Origin: Pomphorhynchus laevis
Lineage: Eukaryota > Acanthocephala > Palaeacanthocephala > Echinorhynchida > Pomphorhynchidae
Assembly (NCBI GenBank): GCA_012934845.2
Contig: WNNJ02003433.1
Coordinates: 62,001-126,000, forward strand
Length of the DNA stretch: 64,000 bases
Direction: 5' to 3'
The notes under the pieces are model-generated. The model saw nothing but the letters and a program-made list of their open reading frames with translations. It did not search any database and was not told the DNA's origin. Below are positions 1 to 9,594 of this stretch, piece by piece. Position 1 is the stretch's first letter. Every line of letters begins with the position of its first letter. The translations under genes were made by a program, and so were the position numbers.

Positions 1-190
1 AAAGATAGCCAGTAATATTAAGATCGGAATGAAAGATTGTATCTCTGACGACTCTAAGCAGAAAGATTATTTTTTAATTTACTTAATAAATACAATTTGA
101 ATATTCAAACGTCTTGAAATTTATATATAAACATTTACAAATGGCTTAAAAATCTAAATAAATAAACCAGATCGTTAAGCTCAATAATTT
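1..190 (+). repeat. Divergent third copy of an arm segment
   Basis: The first ~100 bases align with the right arm from 54489 (shared landmark: ggaatgaaagattgtat), and weaker similarity continues to ~190. In the arms this segment carries an unrecognised frame of up to 107 codons; here the frame closes early. It is a dispersed repeat, not a gene. Confidence 0.7.
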
Positions 191-269
191 CACATTATAA
201 ACATTTATTTATATTATTTTACACTAAATTGATTTAATTATCAGCATATGTTTGAAAAATATTGCACAA

Positions 270-890
270 ATACCTTCTTCTTCTACAGCTTATCTCTCGC
301 AGAGATGTCGCTGCTGCCAACAACTTCTTCCACGACGAACGATTTTGAGTCATCTCGTGTCCTATATCGGTCGCTATTCCAACGACATTCATGTCCTCCT
401 TGACGCAATCTTTTCAGCGTTTATTTGGCCTTCCTAGACGTCCTTCCCTTTCGATCTTGATCTTTTCAGCGCTCCTTTACTCGAACTGGCAGACTTAGCG
501 CAAGACGATGGCAAACGATCTGATGGTGCGACTCTTATGCCATGGGAAGCTGCCCGTATTCTGGTTTGGGATTTCACTTGCCCGAACATCCTGCAGCCAG
601 TCATATCGGTCATGCGGTGTCTTCTGCTAGCGCTGTAGCAGCCTTCGCAGATCAGCTCTAACGAATCAAATACAGCTGCTTCGATGATGACTGTAATTGT
701 TTGTCTTCGTCGCCATCGAAAAACTAGGCGCGGTCGGCCCCAGCGCATCTACGTTTTTAAGGCAGTTTGATTCAAGGTTCGTACAGACAACTTGAGAGAA
801 ACGCGCATTCAGCTGGCTCATGCAACGAATCAGCGCAGTCGTGCAGCGAGGGAATGCGCCGTCCTTTATGGAGTTGGATGGATATATCGC
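270..890 (+). pseudogene. LINE C-terminal fragment with restriction-like endonuclease
   Basis: Plus-strand translation shows DGKRSDGATLMPWE followed by a VWDFTC segment near 504-575, and a VAIEKLGAVGPSAS segment near 706-750. These are the closing-domain signatures of early-branching non-LTR retrotransposons whose C-terminus holds a restriction-like (PD-D type) endonuclease. The reading frame is broken several times, so this is a decayed fragment. It belongs to the same family as the copy at 3957-6850 but lies on the opposite strand. The exact clade is not assigned. Confidence 0.7.
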
Positions 891-1299
891 CCTAGACAAC
901 TACCTTCTCTAACGATTTCTATACATATATTATTATATTATAATTTTAGAAAATTGTTTGTTAATAATACGATCTATATGACAATATCGGACGTTTAAAA
1001 TAGTAGTTTAACCATAGATAATGTTTTATAGGCCTCAATATTGATAAAGTACATTATCAATTTGGCATAAATATTATTAAATTTAAATATACCATTTTAT
1101 ACCATTTTATTTGCAACTAATTCTTGATTCTACAAATTTCACAAGAATAACAAACGTATTAATTCATTGTAATTCTGTCTGTCGAAGAAACATCCATCTC
1201 CATACGAAACATCGACGGAAAATTTCAAGTTGTCCACACTCGCGAGAAAATTCGATAGCGCTATCTCCCCTATGTGTATTCTCCAATAGCCCCTATCAC
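891..1299. other. AT-rich stretch, no gene seen
   Basis: No convincing coding frame, RNA gene or repeat structure is seen; mostly A/T runs between two LINE fragments. Confidence 0.5.
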
Positions 1300-1730
1300 C
1301 ACCACACACAATTTCCGCCTCGGCTTCCTCAACACTAAATATATTCTCCATAAATCCGATATCATCCTCAATATATTCACCAAGCACTCCATCGATCTCT
1401 TCTGCCTCACCGAATCCTGGCACTCCGATTCCGACGACCTCCACATTCGCCGTCTGCTCTCTGCCGTTTACTCACTAGTCGAATCCGCCCGTCCCCTCAT
1501 CCCATTCCCCTATTAAATTCTCTAATCATAGCGACATTGTCGCATTCACCCGTCACCCCGCGTCTCTCCTTGAAATCACTCCACCATTTAGTCTTTGCTC
1601 ATTTGAATAGCTCACTTGTCGTTCTTCTAGCCCGATCACTCAGAATCTCACTATTGTATACCGTCTTAGTTTATAAACTTCTGGGGATTGTGTCCTTGTC
1701 AACAAGTTGTTGTAGACCGCGACATTAAAT
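1300..1730 (+). pseudogene. CR1-like LINE endonuclease fragment
   Basis: The translation includes LGFLNTKYILHKSDIILNI and DLFCLTESWHSDSDDL, then after a frame change SPITQNLTIVYRLS. This matches the start of the apurinic-type endonuclease (exonuclease-endonuclease-phosphatase fold) of CR1-clade LINEs, where an N-x-R-S/N-K-S motif precedes the LTETW block. Only the first ~140 residues are present; the catalytic GDFN and later blocks and all of the reverse transcriptase are missing. A second copy lies at 38270-39060 with the same downstream junction. Confidence 0.75.
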
Positions 1731-1739
1731 CTTTCAAAC

Positions 1740-2480
1740 CATCATTTTTGAATTTAAAAATCCGATTGTGCAGTACATCCAAAATCGGCGAACCACATAG
1801 CAATGCAAGACAATTATTTAACAAGACAATTCAGAATCAGGTAAGAATAAGTTCGGCCGCGCTAGCGACATATGTAGAAAATGCGGCTATGGCAGTATCC
1901 CGAGAGAGACAGATTCCAAGCCAATCGAGTTTAAAAGATAGTGTATCTTGTCTTCAAGCGTCACTGCTCAGCGGGAAGCTTGGAGATCGTGAACCTAACA
2001 ATTATTGATCGTATTCCTACAGGTTTCTTTGAATATGCGAGCAATCTCGCTCCCCAAATCGTTGATGCGACTGTCAGGTATATCACTCGATAAAAACAGC
2101 TTTACGAGCGATATTAGTGATTGCATTAGTCGACCGGCGGCAAATTATGTCGATATTGCAAGAAGGTCGCGCATGTGTGGAAGGCTCAAGCCATCAGGTC
2201 CATCTGCAGAAGAAGACGGAAACGATTTTAGTGCTGACAGCATAGTCGAGTCCGATACAATTGAGCCCGAAAATCTAATATGCAGAGTTGTCAGCAGATG
2301 TGATAGCTTTGCTGTTCAAGGTGGTTGCTTCGCATTCAACAGCAATTATGTATCTGAACAGCAAAGAAGCAAATAATCAACATTGCAAATTACTCTAATA
2401 GCTCCGTGAACGTCAACGTCTTCCACTTTATCAGAGACGCTGTGATGGATCTGAGATTTCAAATCTGCCCGACCGGGAAA
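1740..2480 (-). pseudogene. Internally deleted restriction-endonuclease-type LINE copy
   Basis: On the minus strand 2480-2010 reads HGAIRVICNVDYLL, then ADGPDGLSLPHMRDL and GRLMQSLISLVKLFLSSDIP. That is the region just before the reverse transcriptase in the same LINE family as 3957-6850. Going on toward 1740 the minus strand resembles the region after the reverse transcriptase, so the catalytic core is missing. Long plus-strand frames over this interval (to codon 123) are antisense shadows. The matching copy at 39070-40200 has the same internal deletion. Confidence 0.65.
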
Positions 2481-2529
2481 CAAACGCAATGGAAGAAATT
2501 GTTATTTAAATGTCATAATGATTAACAGA

Positions 2530-3330
2530 AAAGTAAATGATAACCTGATAACATAGCAGTGCCTCCTGATGACCTATAATCCTTATTCTGATACATCGTA
2601 TGTTATTTATTAGTAAATTCATAGAAGTTGACTTTTTTAATTTCAATTATTAATTTTAACTTGATTTAAATTATAAAAAATCTAAAACTACTATAAATTA
2701 AAACTACTTTTAATATATATATTGTAAAGATGACATATTTAAATTTACAAGAAACAAATTTTTGCATGAACATTCATGCATACCATATAATATAAAATAT
2801 AAGGTCCGAAACCTGATAACATAGCAGTTCCTACTGATGACCTCTAATCCTTATTTTAATACAACGTCTGTTATTTATAAGTCAATTCATAAAAATGACT
2901 TTTATTTTAAATTTCAATTTTAAATTTTAGAACGTAGTTAAGAGAAAATACGTCATTAGCGCGTATTTGGTACCACTGTTATGTTGGGTCGAGGAATAGG
3001 GACAGAAACTCGATAACATAGCAGTGCCTCCTGATGACCTCTAATGCTTATTCTGATGACCTCTAATCCTTATTTTAATACAACGTCTGTTAATAAGTCA
3101 ATTCATAAAAATGACTTTTATTTTAAATTTCAATTTTAAATTTTAGAACGTAGTTAAGAGAAAATACGTCATTAGCGCGTATTTGGTACCACTGTTATGT
3201 TGGGTCGAGGAATAGGGACAGAAACTCGATAACATAGCAGTGCCTCCTGATGACCTCTAATGCTTATTCTGATACATCGTTTGTTATTTATTAGTAAATT
3301 CATAAAAGTTTACTTTATTATTTTCAATTA
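2530..3330 (+). repeat. Dispersed AT-rich repeat with a 216-bp tandem duplication
   Basis: The motif ctgataacatagcagtgcc followed by tcctgatgacc recurs near 2545, 2811, 3013 and 3229, and again near 3762, 7220 and 28535. Two successive units (about 2838-3053 and 3058-3270) repeat at a 216-bp step, the landmark aacgtagttaagagaaaata being at 2931 and 3147. A stretch at ~2725-2800 matches PLE C-terminal sequence at 28130-28205. Probably the non-coding end of a PLE-related element. Confidence 0.6.
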
Positions 3331-3950
3331 TTAATTTTAACTTGATATAAATATAAATTGTAAAAATATTATTATATTATTTATTAATAATCTTTATTTG
3401 TATATAAATAACGTGGACTCAGTTAGCTGATACGATTTGTTCTACCGAGAAGTTATTATTGACCTGTGGGCTTTGTTTTCACGGTAATATTTCACCTGTC
3501 ATGTATTTTTGATACAACTATTTGTTTGCTAATTTTCAAGCAAGTTTAATCGACTTCTTTTTCTTATAATTTTACAAAATAAAGAAAACAAAATATCATT
3601 AAAAATTTATGTAAACCACTTAGCTAAAAATTTTTATGGATAATAAATAATATGCTTTGTATTAGAATAAGGTACACTAAATTAACAAACTTTATTTGAA
3701 GAAATTCGTCATTAGCGCGTATTTGACACCGTTACTATGGTGTGTCGAGAGATAGGGCTCGAAACCTGATAGCATAGCAGTGTCTCCTGATAACCTTTAA
3801 TCATTATTATAATGCATAGTCTATTACTTATTAGTGAATTCATAAAAATTGACTTTTATTTTAAATTTCAATAAGGGGTCCAAAATTTTACAATATAAAA
3901 AAGCGTTTAAACAGTTAAAAACAAATTGAAATTAGTTGTTCTCACTGTGA
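3331..3950. repeat. AT-rich repeat mosaic
   Basis: A block with actcagttagctgat and gttattattgacctgtgg (3418-3490) is shared with 40310-40390 and, inverted, with 40598-40672. From ~3705 another copy of the dispersed repeat begins (cgtcattagcgcgtatttg). No gene is seen. Confidence 0.55.
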
Positions 3951-3956
3951 TAGTTG

Positions 3957-4511
3957 TCAGCTCCTCGATAGAAACAGTCTGCCTCCGTCAGATGTTGCGA
4001 GAACACTGGCTGTGTTGCCTCTCTGGATGGCCAAACTCACATTCATAAGTAAATAAGAGTGCGCCAGATTAGCTCCTGAAACTTTTTCCAATCTTCTGCC
4101 GATTTCACTGCAAAGAGATTTTGCAGACTTACCCAGTGTTTCATATGTCTCGACCACAAAGGGAATGAAATGATGGAAGCTACAAATATCAGAATACTTT
4201 GCGATCTTCCTTTCCTCTGCCCGACTCGCCGCTCCACCAGGACCACTCAGGTCATGCCTCAGATGTCTCGTAGCCAGCGTATCCACGCAATTATAATCCC
4301 AAAGAAGGCATGTACCTTCGCGCCACGGAAAAACAATGATACAATCCGGACAGCAACCATTCAACCTACACAGATTGAGTGGTTTAAGAATATTGGGAGC
4401 GTTCGTTGAGTTCAAAGCTCTGCTGAGAATTTGATTGAGTTCAGCATGACGTGAGAAGCGACCTTCTAATCTCCAACAGGCAAGACCATGTAGGCCTGTA
4501 TCGTTTACCAT
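3957..4511 (-). CDS. LINE C-terminal restriction-like endonuclease domain
   Basis: This 184-codon piece begins VNDTGLHGLACWRLEGRFSR and contains CRLNGCCPDCIIVFPWREG followed by LLWDYNCVDTLATRHL, then a helix-rich stretch (VVETYETLGKSAKSLCSEIG) and VSLAIQRGNTASVLATSDGG at the end. Relatives typically show RPDG then a W-D about 15 residues later, the presumed PD...D metal-binding pair of the nuclease. Here the PD and D are kept. The piece is out of frame with the reverse transcriptase upstream on the minus strand. A second overlapping minus frame (4043-4246) is a shadow. Confidence 0.75.
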   Translation of the reverse strand: MVNDTGLHGLACWRLEGRFSRHAELNQILSRALNSTNAPNILKPLNLCRLNGCCPDCIIVFPWREGTCLLWDYNCVDTLATRHLRHDLSGPGGAASRAEERKIAKYSDICSFHHFIPFVVETYETLGKSAKSLCSEIGRRLEKVSGANLAHSYLLMNVSLAIQRGNTASVLATSDGGRLFLSRS

Positions 4512-4881
4512 TACACCGCAACGGCATCAATAAGAGGTACATACAGAAAAACGAGTCTCAGAGAAATGGCAATTCTCACCGCCTCGTCCCCTAACCGAGT
4601 TCACATGGCAGAAATTGGTAGCGCATTGAGCCAAGAACCAGACTCATGTGTTGAGACAGCGATCTATCTCGCCTTGGAGACCTCATCATGCAAACCTGAA
4701 GATATTCTACTGTGTATCTGCTTGATTATGAATAATCCAGGACGGACTGCTTGGTATCATTTTCATGTGCTAGGAATTTTCCTGTTTTTTTAGATAGCCA
4801 TTCCTGTAGTCCAATAGAATGGTGTCGGCATAGTGGTTGAGAGCTCGATCTCAAAAGGACCTCAACGTTGACACTGGAAGC

Positions 4882-6084
4882 TCAATAAGACGATAAAAAG
4901 GCAGGTAGGGCAACATCAATTGTGTTGCGAATACCGATACCTCCATATAATACAGGAAGTGCAACTTGGCGCAATGTTTCCTCCGTTAAGTGGTAGTAAA
5001 GAATACGTGCAAGATATCTCCTCATCATAGAATCCAGCTTTTGCAGCTCATCAGCGTGTTCGAAAAATGAGGCTGAGCGTAGTTTGTAAAGGGGCTTGGG
5101 TATATATAAGCAGTTTTTGAATAGGAACAATGCTTCGTGGGGACCAAGCTCACATGAACGCTGACCTAGAAGCTCCAATTGCGGCAAGAACCTTTTTAAT
5201 TCCTCTGCACAATTAGCTGCTAAGACGCAGTTTTTCAAAATACTTAGCTTGTCGATAGAAAAAACATATATCGCTGGGCAAATAAATTGAAATCGTTCGA
5301 CAATCATCTGACGTTGTTCCTCATCATGGACATTCATTAGCAACAATTGGCAATTTCGCCTATTCAAGTAGAGACCAAGTTTTAAAGGGTCATTAACTAT
5401 TTGACTTAGATCAGACGACGTTTCAAATGGGTCACCCCCAATGGTTGCGTCATCCAAATACCAGGCGTTAAAATGCGCCTTAAGTGAGTGGGCTAGTTGG
5501 TTGACGGCTAGAGTATAACCTATGGGCCTGAGGAGGTATCCTTGTTGCAATCCTAACCCTGAATATATAATTTGGTTTCTTACACGAGTGGGTTTTAGAG
5601 CCGTAAGCCATGTAAAATATGGCAATGCTTCAGGTGCATGATTCTTCAAGGCATCGAGTAGGGCTATGCGGCTGACAGTGTTGAAAGCATTTTTAAAGTC
5701 GCATTTTACCACATCAAAGGGCACTGAAGTGTTCTCAATGAACATTCTTAAGGAATGAACTATGGTTTCCGCGTCACAAGGAGTGCAGCAACCTAATTGA
5801 ACTGGACGAAGATAACCACCGACCTTGTTTGCCACTCGTCTCGAGAGTACCTTTGCGGCAACGCGTAGAATGGTCGTGCCGATTGCAATGGGACGAACCC
5901 TACCTCGCTTTTTCTTCAGTGCACATAGGGATGCCGAGAATATGAGGTGGATAACTTCAGGAGATAACCTACCACCAACTATTTGGTCCACAGTCAGTGC
6001 TAGGGCATTGATAAGAATGTGGCCGCCTTCACTGGCTGCAAAGATAACCAGATCCTTTAAATGTCGGGGACGAGTTTCGTCCAA
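4882..6084 (-). CDS. LINE reverse transcriptase core
   Basis: A 400-codon open stretch encodes the RNA-dependent DNA polymerase that copies element RNA at a nicked chromosomal target. Blocks in order: RPIAIGTTILRVAAKVLSRR (~residues 62-81), QLGCCTPCDAETIVHSLRMF (~96-115), the first catalytic block VVKCDFKNAFN (~124-134), GLGLQQGYLLRP (~178-189; the family normally has QQGDPLGP, so two positions are altered) and the second catalytic block AWYLDDATIGG (~209-219). C-terminal to that is a thumb-like region and a GGIGIRNT segment. The first methionine is internal to the original protein, so the true N-terminus lies upstream across frame breaks. The altered QQG box suggests loss of activity. Confidence 0.85.
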   Translation of the reverse strand: MDETRPRHLKDLVIFAASEGGHILINALALTVDQIVGGRLSPEVIHLIFSASLCALKKKRGRVRPIAIGTTILRVAAKVLSRRVANKVGGYLRPVQLGCCTPCDAETIVHSLRMFIENTSVPFDVVKCDFKNAFNTVSRIALLDALKNHAPEALPYFTWLTALKPTRVRNQIIYSGLGLQQGYLLRPIGYTLAVNQLAHSLKAHFNAWYLDDATIGGDPFETSSDLSQIVNDPLKLGLYLNRRNCQLLLMNVHDEEQRQMIVERFQFICPAIYVFSIDKLSILKNCVLAANCAEELKRFLPQLELLGQRSCELGPHEALFLFKNCLYIPKPLYKLRSASFFEHADELQKLDSMMRRYLARILYYHLTEETLRQVALPVLYGGIGIRNTIDVALPAFLSSY

Positions 6085-6598
6085 TCCGTGACAATAGCCG
6101 CTCGGAAAGGAATCGATTGCGCTCCGAAGTTCGGAAATTCAACATGTATGAGGGCGATCATATTCATCAGTCGATGGAGGAATGGGATCTGTTTCGTTGC
6201 GGATGGGTGTAAGGTTTGGAGCGCGGCAAGAGTTCCTTCTTAGTTTGTAGTAAACGATTCCACTGACGAAAGTAATCTAACAGCACCACGAATACCTCCG
6301 TCAGCCAATTTCGCTGAAACTCGACGACCTAACCTTAGAGGATTTCGGGATCTCCCATCATCTGTTTCATGGGAATGCGTAGTGTCGTGATGAATTTCAA
6401 AAACATTTCGGGGAAGCAACAAAAACAATCTTTGATGGCAGATGCGAGGGACTGGTCAGATGCGTCGGTCACATTCAATACCAAATGTGGCAAAGCGAAT
6501 AATCTACGCCAATTCATCACATTACCGATTTTAACACAGTCCCTGATTAAGCCAGCGTAGTACTTGGCCACGAGAAATCTAACTCTCTTTGAAATTCG

Positions 6599-6850
6599 CT
6601 AGACAATTTTGACGTGTTTGAATTTCAGTATGTAAATAATGGAAAAACCGATAGGATTCAATGGTGTCGCATTCTCTGTGAGATCTGAATTAAGCGATCT
6701 ATTATTAGGGTCAAGTTTATGATGAAAGGTTGACGGCATCCTCCATGATCCAAAGCAACGCATGGAGATAGGGCCGTGCTTCCGGAGACGACCAGAACTA
6801 TTAAGTCGAAAGGTTCCAATGCAAATAAAACACGTGGCAGTCCGTTCCAT
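6599..6850 (-). pseudogene. LINE N-terminal finger-like segment
   Basis: The 83-codon frame starts MERTATCFICIGTFRLNSSG and continues RLRKHGP, a C-x2-C ... H arrangement like the N-terminal zinc fingers that restriction-endonuclease LINEs use to find their target DNA. The rest of the frame (after ~residue 40) is low in similarity and AT-rich. It is placed upstream of the pre-RT region on the same strand, which supports the assignment; alone it would be weak. Confidence 0.45.
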
Positions 6851-6859
6851 CGTTCTTAT

Positions 6860-7640
6860 TCTTTGTTTGTTTGTTTATAGAGGCATAGATTGATTGATTG
6901 CGGTACTAATCAGATACCAATTATGAATCGATCAATATTTAAAATTTCAATTATAAATTTTACTTGATATAAATATAAATTGTAAAATATCTTAAATAAT
7001 AATTTATTATTAATCTTTATATTTATATCAATTACGTAGACTCACTTAACTGATATTTTAAGTAATTTATATCTAAATAAACGATAAAAAACGATAATAA
7101 ACGATATGCTTTGTATTAGAATAAGGTACACTAAATGATCAAACTTTATTTAAGGAAATACGTTATGAGCGCTTATTTGACACCGTTACTATGTTGGGTC
7201 GAGGAATAGGACTCGAAATCTGATAGCATAGCAGTGCCTCCTGTTGACCTTTAATCCTTATTATGATGCATAGTCTATTATTTATTAGTCAATTCATAAA
7301 AATTGACTTTTATTTTAAATTTCAATTGTAAATTTTACTTGATATAAATATGAATTGTAAAATATCTTATTTAATTATTTATTATTAATCTTTATATTTA
7401 TATAAAATACGTAGATTCACTTAACTGATATTTTAAGTAATTTATATCTAATCAATATAAATAGCGCAGTTTAATTTAATATTTTAATAATATTTTGTTG
7501 ATTTATAACTCGTCATTATAAGAAAAAGAATTGAACTAATTATATATTGTAATTTATATTATATAAAAAATAATTTGTTAAACTTGATTGAAAATTAGCT
7601 TATAAATAATAATGTCGTATCAATAATGCATATTTGTTGA
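6860..7640. repeat. AT-rich copies of the dispersed repeat
   Basis: Contains copies of the 2530-3330 repeat (attagcgc-like and ctgatagcatagcagtgcc near 7215, ttcataaaaattgactttta near 7290) and two near copies of a ttacttgatataaatat block at ~6960 and ~7335. No gene is seen. Confidence 0.55.
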
Positions 7641-8032
7641 AACAATGCATTATTTATTTGCATTTAGGTTTTATTAATTTTAGTAAAATAATTTATAACA
7701 TTTGATGAAAGTTAATGAGCATTTAGAAATATTTAAGTAGACATAATATACTAATTAGATATTTTAGTATTTATAACAAAGTGCAGTTACCACTATATTT
7801 TAGCAAAACTTAACAACTAATTAGTGAATAAAAAATAATCAAAAAATGTTATCTTTACATAAAATTGATCTTCTTAGTAAATGCATTGTAATTTAAATCT
7901 ACATTATATAGTATTTATACGAAATATATTATAATTTGATATCTTGCTCAATTATTGTTGCAATTCAAATTTTGATAATTATTGTTTATTCTGCACTTTG
8001 ATTCAATCCTATATATTTTAAGTCAACATTTA
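7640..8032 (+). repeat. Third copy of an arm segment
   Basis: Nearly identical to 57772-58160 in the right arm and inverted relative to 31912-32280 in the left arm (shared cattatttatttgcattta at the start and ctgcactttgattcaatcct near the end). It ends where PLE coding sequence begins. Confidence 0.85.
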
Positions 8033-8242
8033 TTAATGAACATAAAGTTCATTAATAAATGTATAGATAACATAAATATAGCCGGACTTTTAAATAATTC
8101 TAAAAGTAAAGAAATAATAGGGTCAGATTTAAGTAAATATATTCCTAAAATAAGGTATAAACTCCAACCACTATTAGGACGATAAATTTGTAATTATAAT
8201 AAAGAATTAAAATAAATATGTAACGATAATATTAGAAACATA

Positions 8243-8632
8243 ATGGAAAGAGAATGGAATTGTAAAAGTCTTAGTTTTGAAAAAATAAATGAACATATAT
8301 GTACCCATAATCTAGAATTAATTGAAAATTGTGAATTAAGAAAGCTGTTATTAAAAGGGTATAAATATAGATTAAATAATAACAACGACAAAAATAAAAT
8401 TTACAATTCGTTATATAATAACTTAAATAATTACTTTAGTAAGCTGATTAATAGTGAAAGCTCGAATATATCTAAGATAAAAATTTGGAAAGATTATATA
8501 TTTGATAAAATTAAAAATAAAATAAAAATAACAAACAATTACAAAAGGAAAGATAAAATTAATATAGATATGTATAAAGAACTTATTAAATTAAAGGATA
8601 ACTATATAATAACAACTATATGGGTTGTATAG
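8243..8632 (+). pseudogene. PLE pre-polymerase domain piece
   Basis: The open stretch carries the INEHICTHNLELIENCELRK block and a KGYKYR block near residues 15-42, followed by a lysine- and asparagine-rich region (~45-118). The family normally shows a HxxTGDLxII...LRxLxxKGPxYR pattern here. Its last residues come from the inserted sequence beginning at 8620. No independent function is proposed. Confidence 0.6.
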
Positions 8633-8743
8633 TGTATATGTGTTGTGTAGTTGTTATTTTTTTTGCATGAAGAAGGTCGCTAGGAAAGACTGAAAATTTG
8701 TAAAATTTTTCAAATAAATTCACTACCTTGCAATTTCTTCAAT
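8620..8743. mobile_element. 124-bp insertion with a 12-bp target duplication
   Basis: The 12-mer aataacaactat occurs at 8608-8619 and again at 8744-8755, immediately flanking 124 bp unrelated to the PLE. An exact direct duplication of host sequence at both edges is the mark of a transposed insert. The insert has short T-runs (8657-8664) but no clear tRNA-like promoter boxes; it may be a short non-autonomous element or a processed RNA fragment. Confidence 0.75.
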
Positions 8744-9270
8744 AATAACAACTATTGACAAAGCTAGTAATAACTTTGTCTTCATATGTAAAAATCTTTA
8801 TTACGATATACTAATAAAAGAGGATAATTCTAATGATTTAAATGTAAATCACACATATGAACGTAGTGAGTTGAGTTTAGAAACAATTATTTCAAGTCAC
8901 TGTTCTATAATGGATAAAAAGGGTATATAGGTTGAATCAAATAATAAAACTATACATGTATTATATTGGAATCCAATATTACATAAAAATCCAATAAAAC
9001 CTAGGTTCATATGTAGTGAGTTTAAATGTACATTAAAACTACTTTCTATTCATATGAATAAAATACTTAAAGCAATTAATGCACACTTTAAAAATATTGC
9101 AAGGTAATCGAAATTAATACTGGTATAAAACACTATTTCAGTATTAATTCTACAACAGAATTTTTAAAACAGACAAAAGGAATAAATTTTCAAAATATAA
9201 ATACATATGATTTTAGTACGCTTTATACAAATCTAGATTTAGTAGATATTAAAGAAGCGTTAGTAAAATT

Positions 9271-9594
9271 AAGTGACAATCTTAAAATAATTCTGCTAAC
9301 ATCTGAATTTAAATTTAAAGATAATTAAAAAATCTGGGAAAAAATGTAAATTTAGCATACGTTGATAAACAACAAACAATTAAAATGCAAATAATTTAAT
9401 TTATTATTAGATGTACATTATAATTGATTAGAATTTTTTTTAAATGTTTAAGCAAAGACTGTTATGATAAATCTGATGAGAAGAGATGATAAAAGAGTTC
9501 AATTGGAAATTGTTGAAATTATATCGATGTGGCATCCTTGAAGGAATCGACAAAACGAGAACTAGTACAGTTTCGTCAATGCTTTCAGTGCTTT
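9271..9594 (+). repeat. Third copy of an arm segment, leading into the satellite
   Basis: Matches 55848-56155 of the right arm (gtgacaatcttaaaataatt through tttcgtcaat). The arm sequence continues into a foldback with hammerhead-like cores; here the match stops at ~9578, and satellite sequence starts within ~20 bp. Confidence 0.85.

Larger units (their letters stand above)
3957..6850 (-). mobile_element. Non-LTR retrotransposon with restriction-like endonuclease, most complete copy
   Basis: Read on the minus strand, the pieces come in the expected order: an N-terminal Cys-His finger-like segment (6850-6770), a pre-RT region (6571-6240, with KLADGGIRGAVRLLSS), the reverse transcriptase (6084-4882) and a C-terminal endonuclease-like domain (4511-3957). 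This order is typical of early-branching LINEs that copy into specific targets with a C-terminal PD-D nuclease (the R2, R4, NeSL and Hero groups are examples). The frame is broken between these pieces, so it is inactive. No target-site duplication or poly(A) tail was identified. Three shorter copies lie at 270-890, 1740-2480 and 39070-40200. Confidence 0.8.
8030..9270 (+). mobile_element. Penelope-like element remnant, N-terminal and first half of RT
   Basis: Pieces come in PLE order: IPKIRYKLQPLLGR (~8130-8175), then INEHICTHNLELIENCELRK (~8288-8347) and LLLKGYKYR, then DKASNNFVFICKNLYYDILI (~8757-8816), VLYWNPILHKNPIKPRF (~8956-9006) and YDFSTLYTNLDLVDI (~9209-9253). These are the linker and first polymerase blocks of a PLE-type reverse transcriptase; PLEs are retroelements with neither LTRs nor LINE-type endonucleases. 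Later polymerase blocks are absent here but appear elsewhere (27300, 49560, 61590). The copy is decayed, with multiple breaks, and is interrupted by a short insertion at 8620-8743. Confidence 0.75.

Noticed and set aside
434-748. 104-codon arginine-rich minus frame
   Set aside because: The plus strand there carries the LINE endonuclease signature; the minus frame is its complement.
1688-2376. Plus-strand frames of 106 and 123 codons, with a similar 105-codon frame at 39466-39783
   Set aside because: The minus strand of the same intervals encodes recognisable LINE sequence (PDGLSL and HGAIRVI blocks), so the plus frames are antisense shadows.
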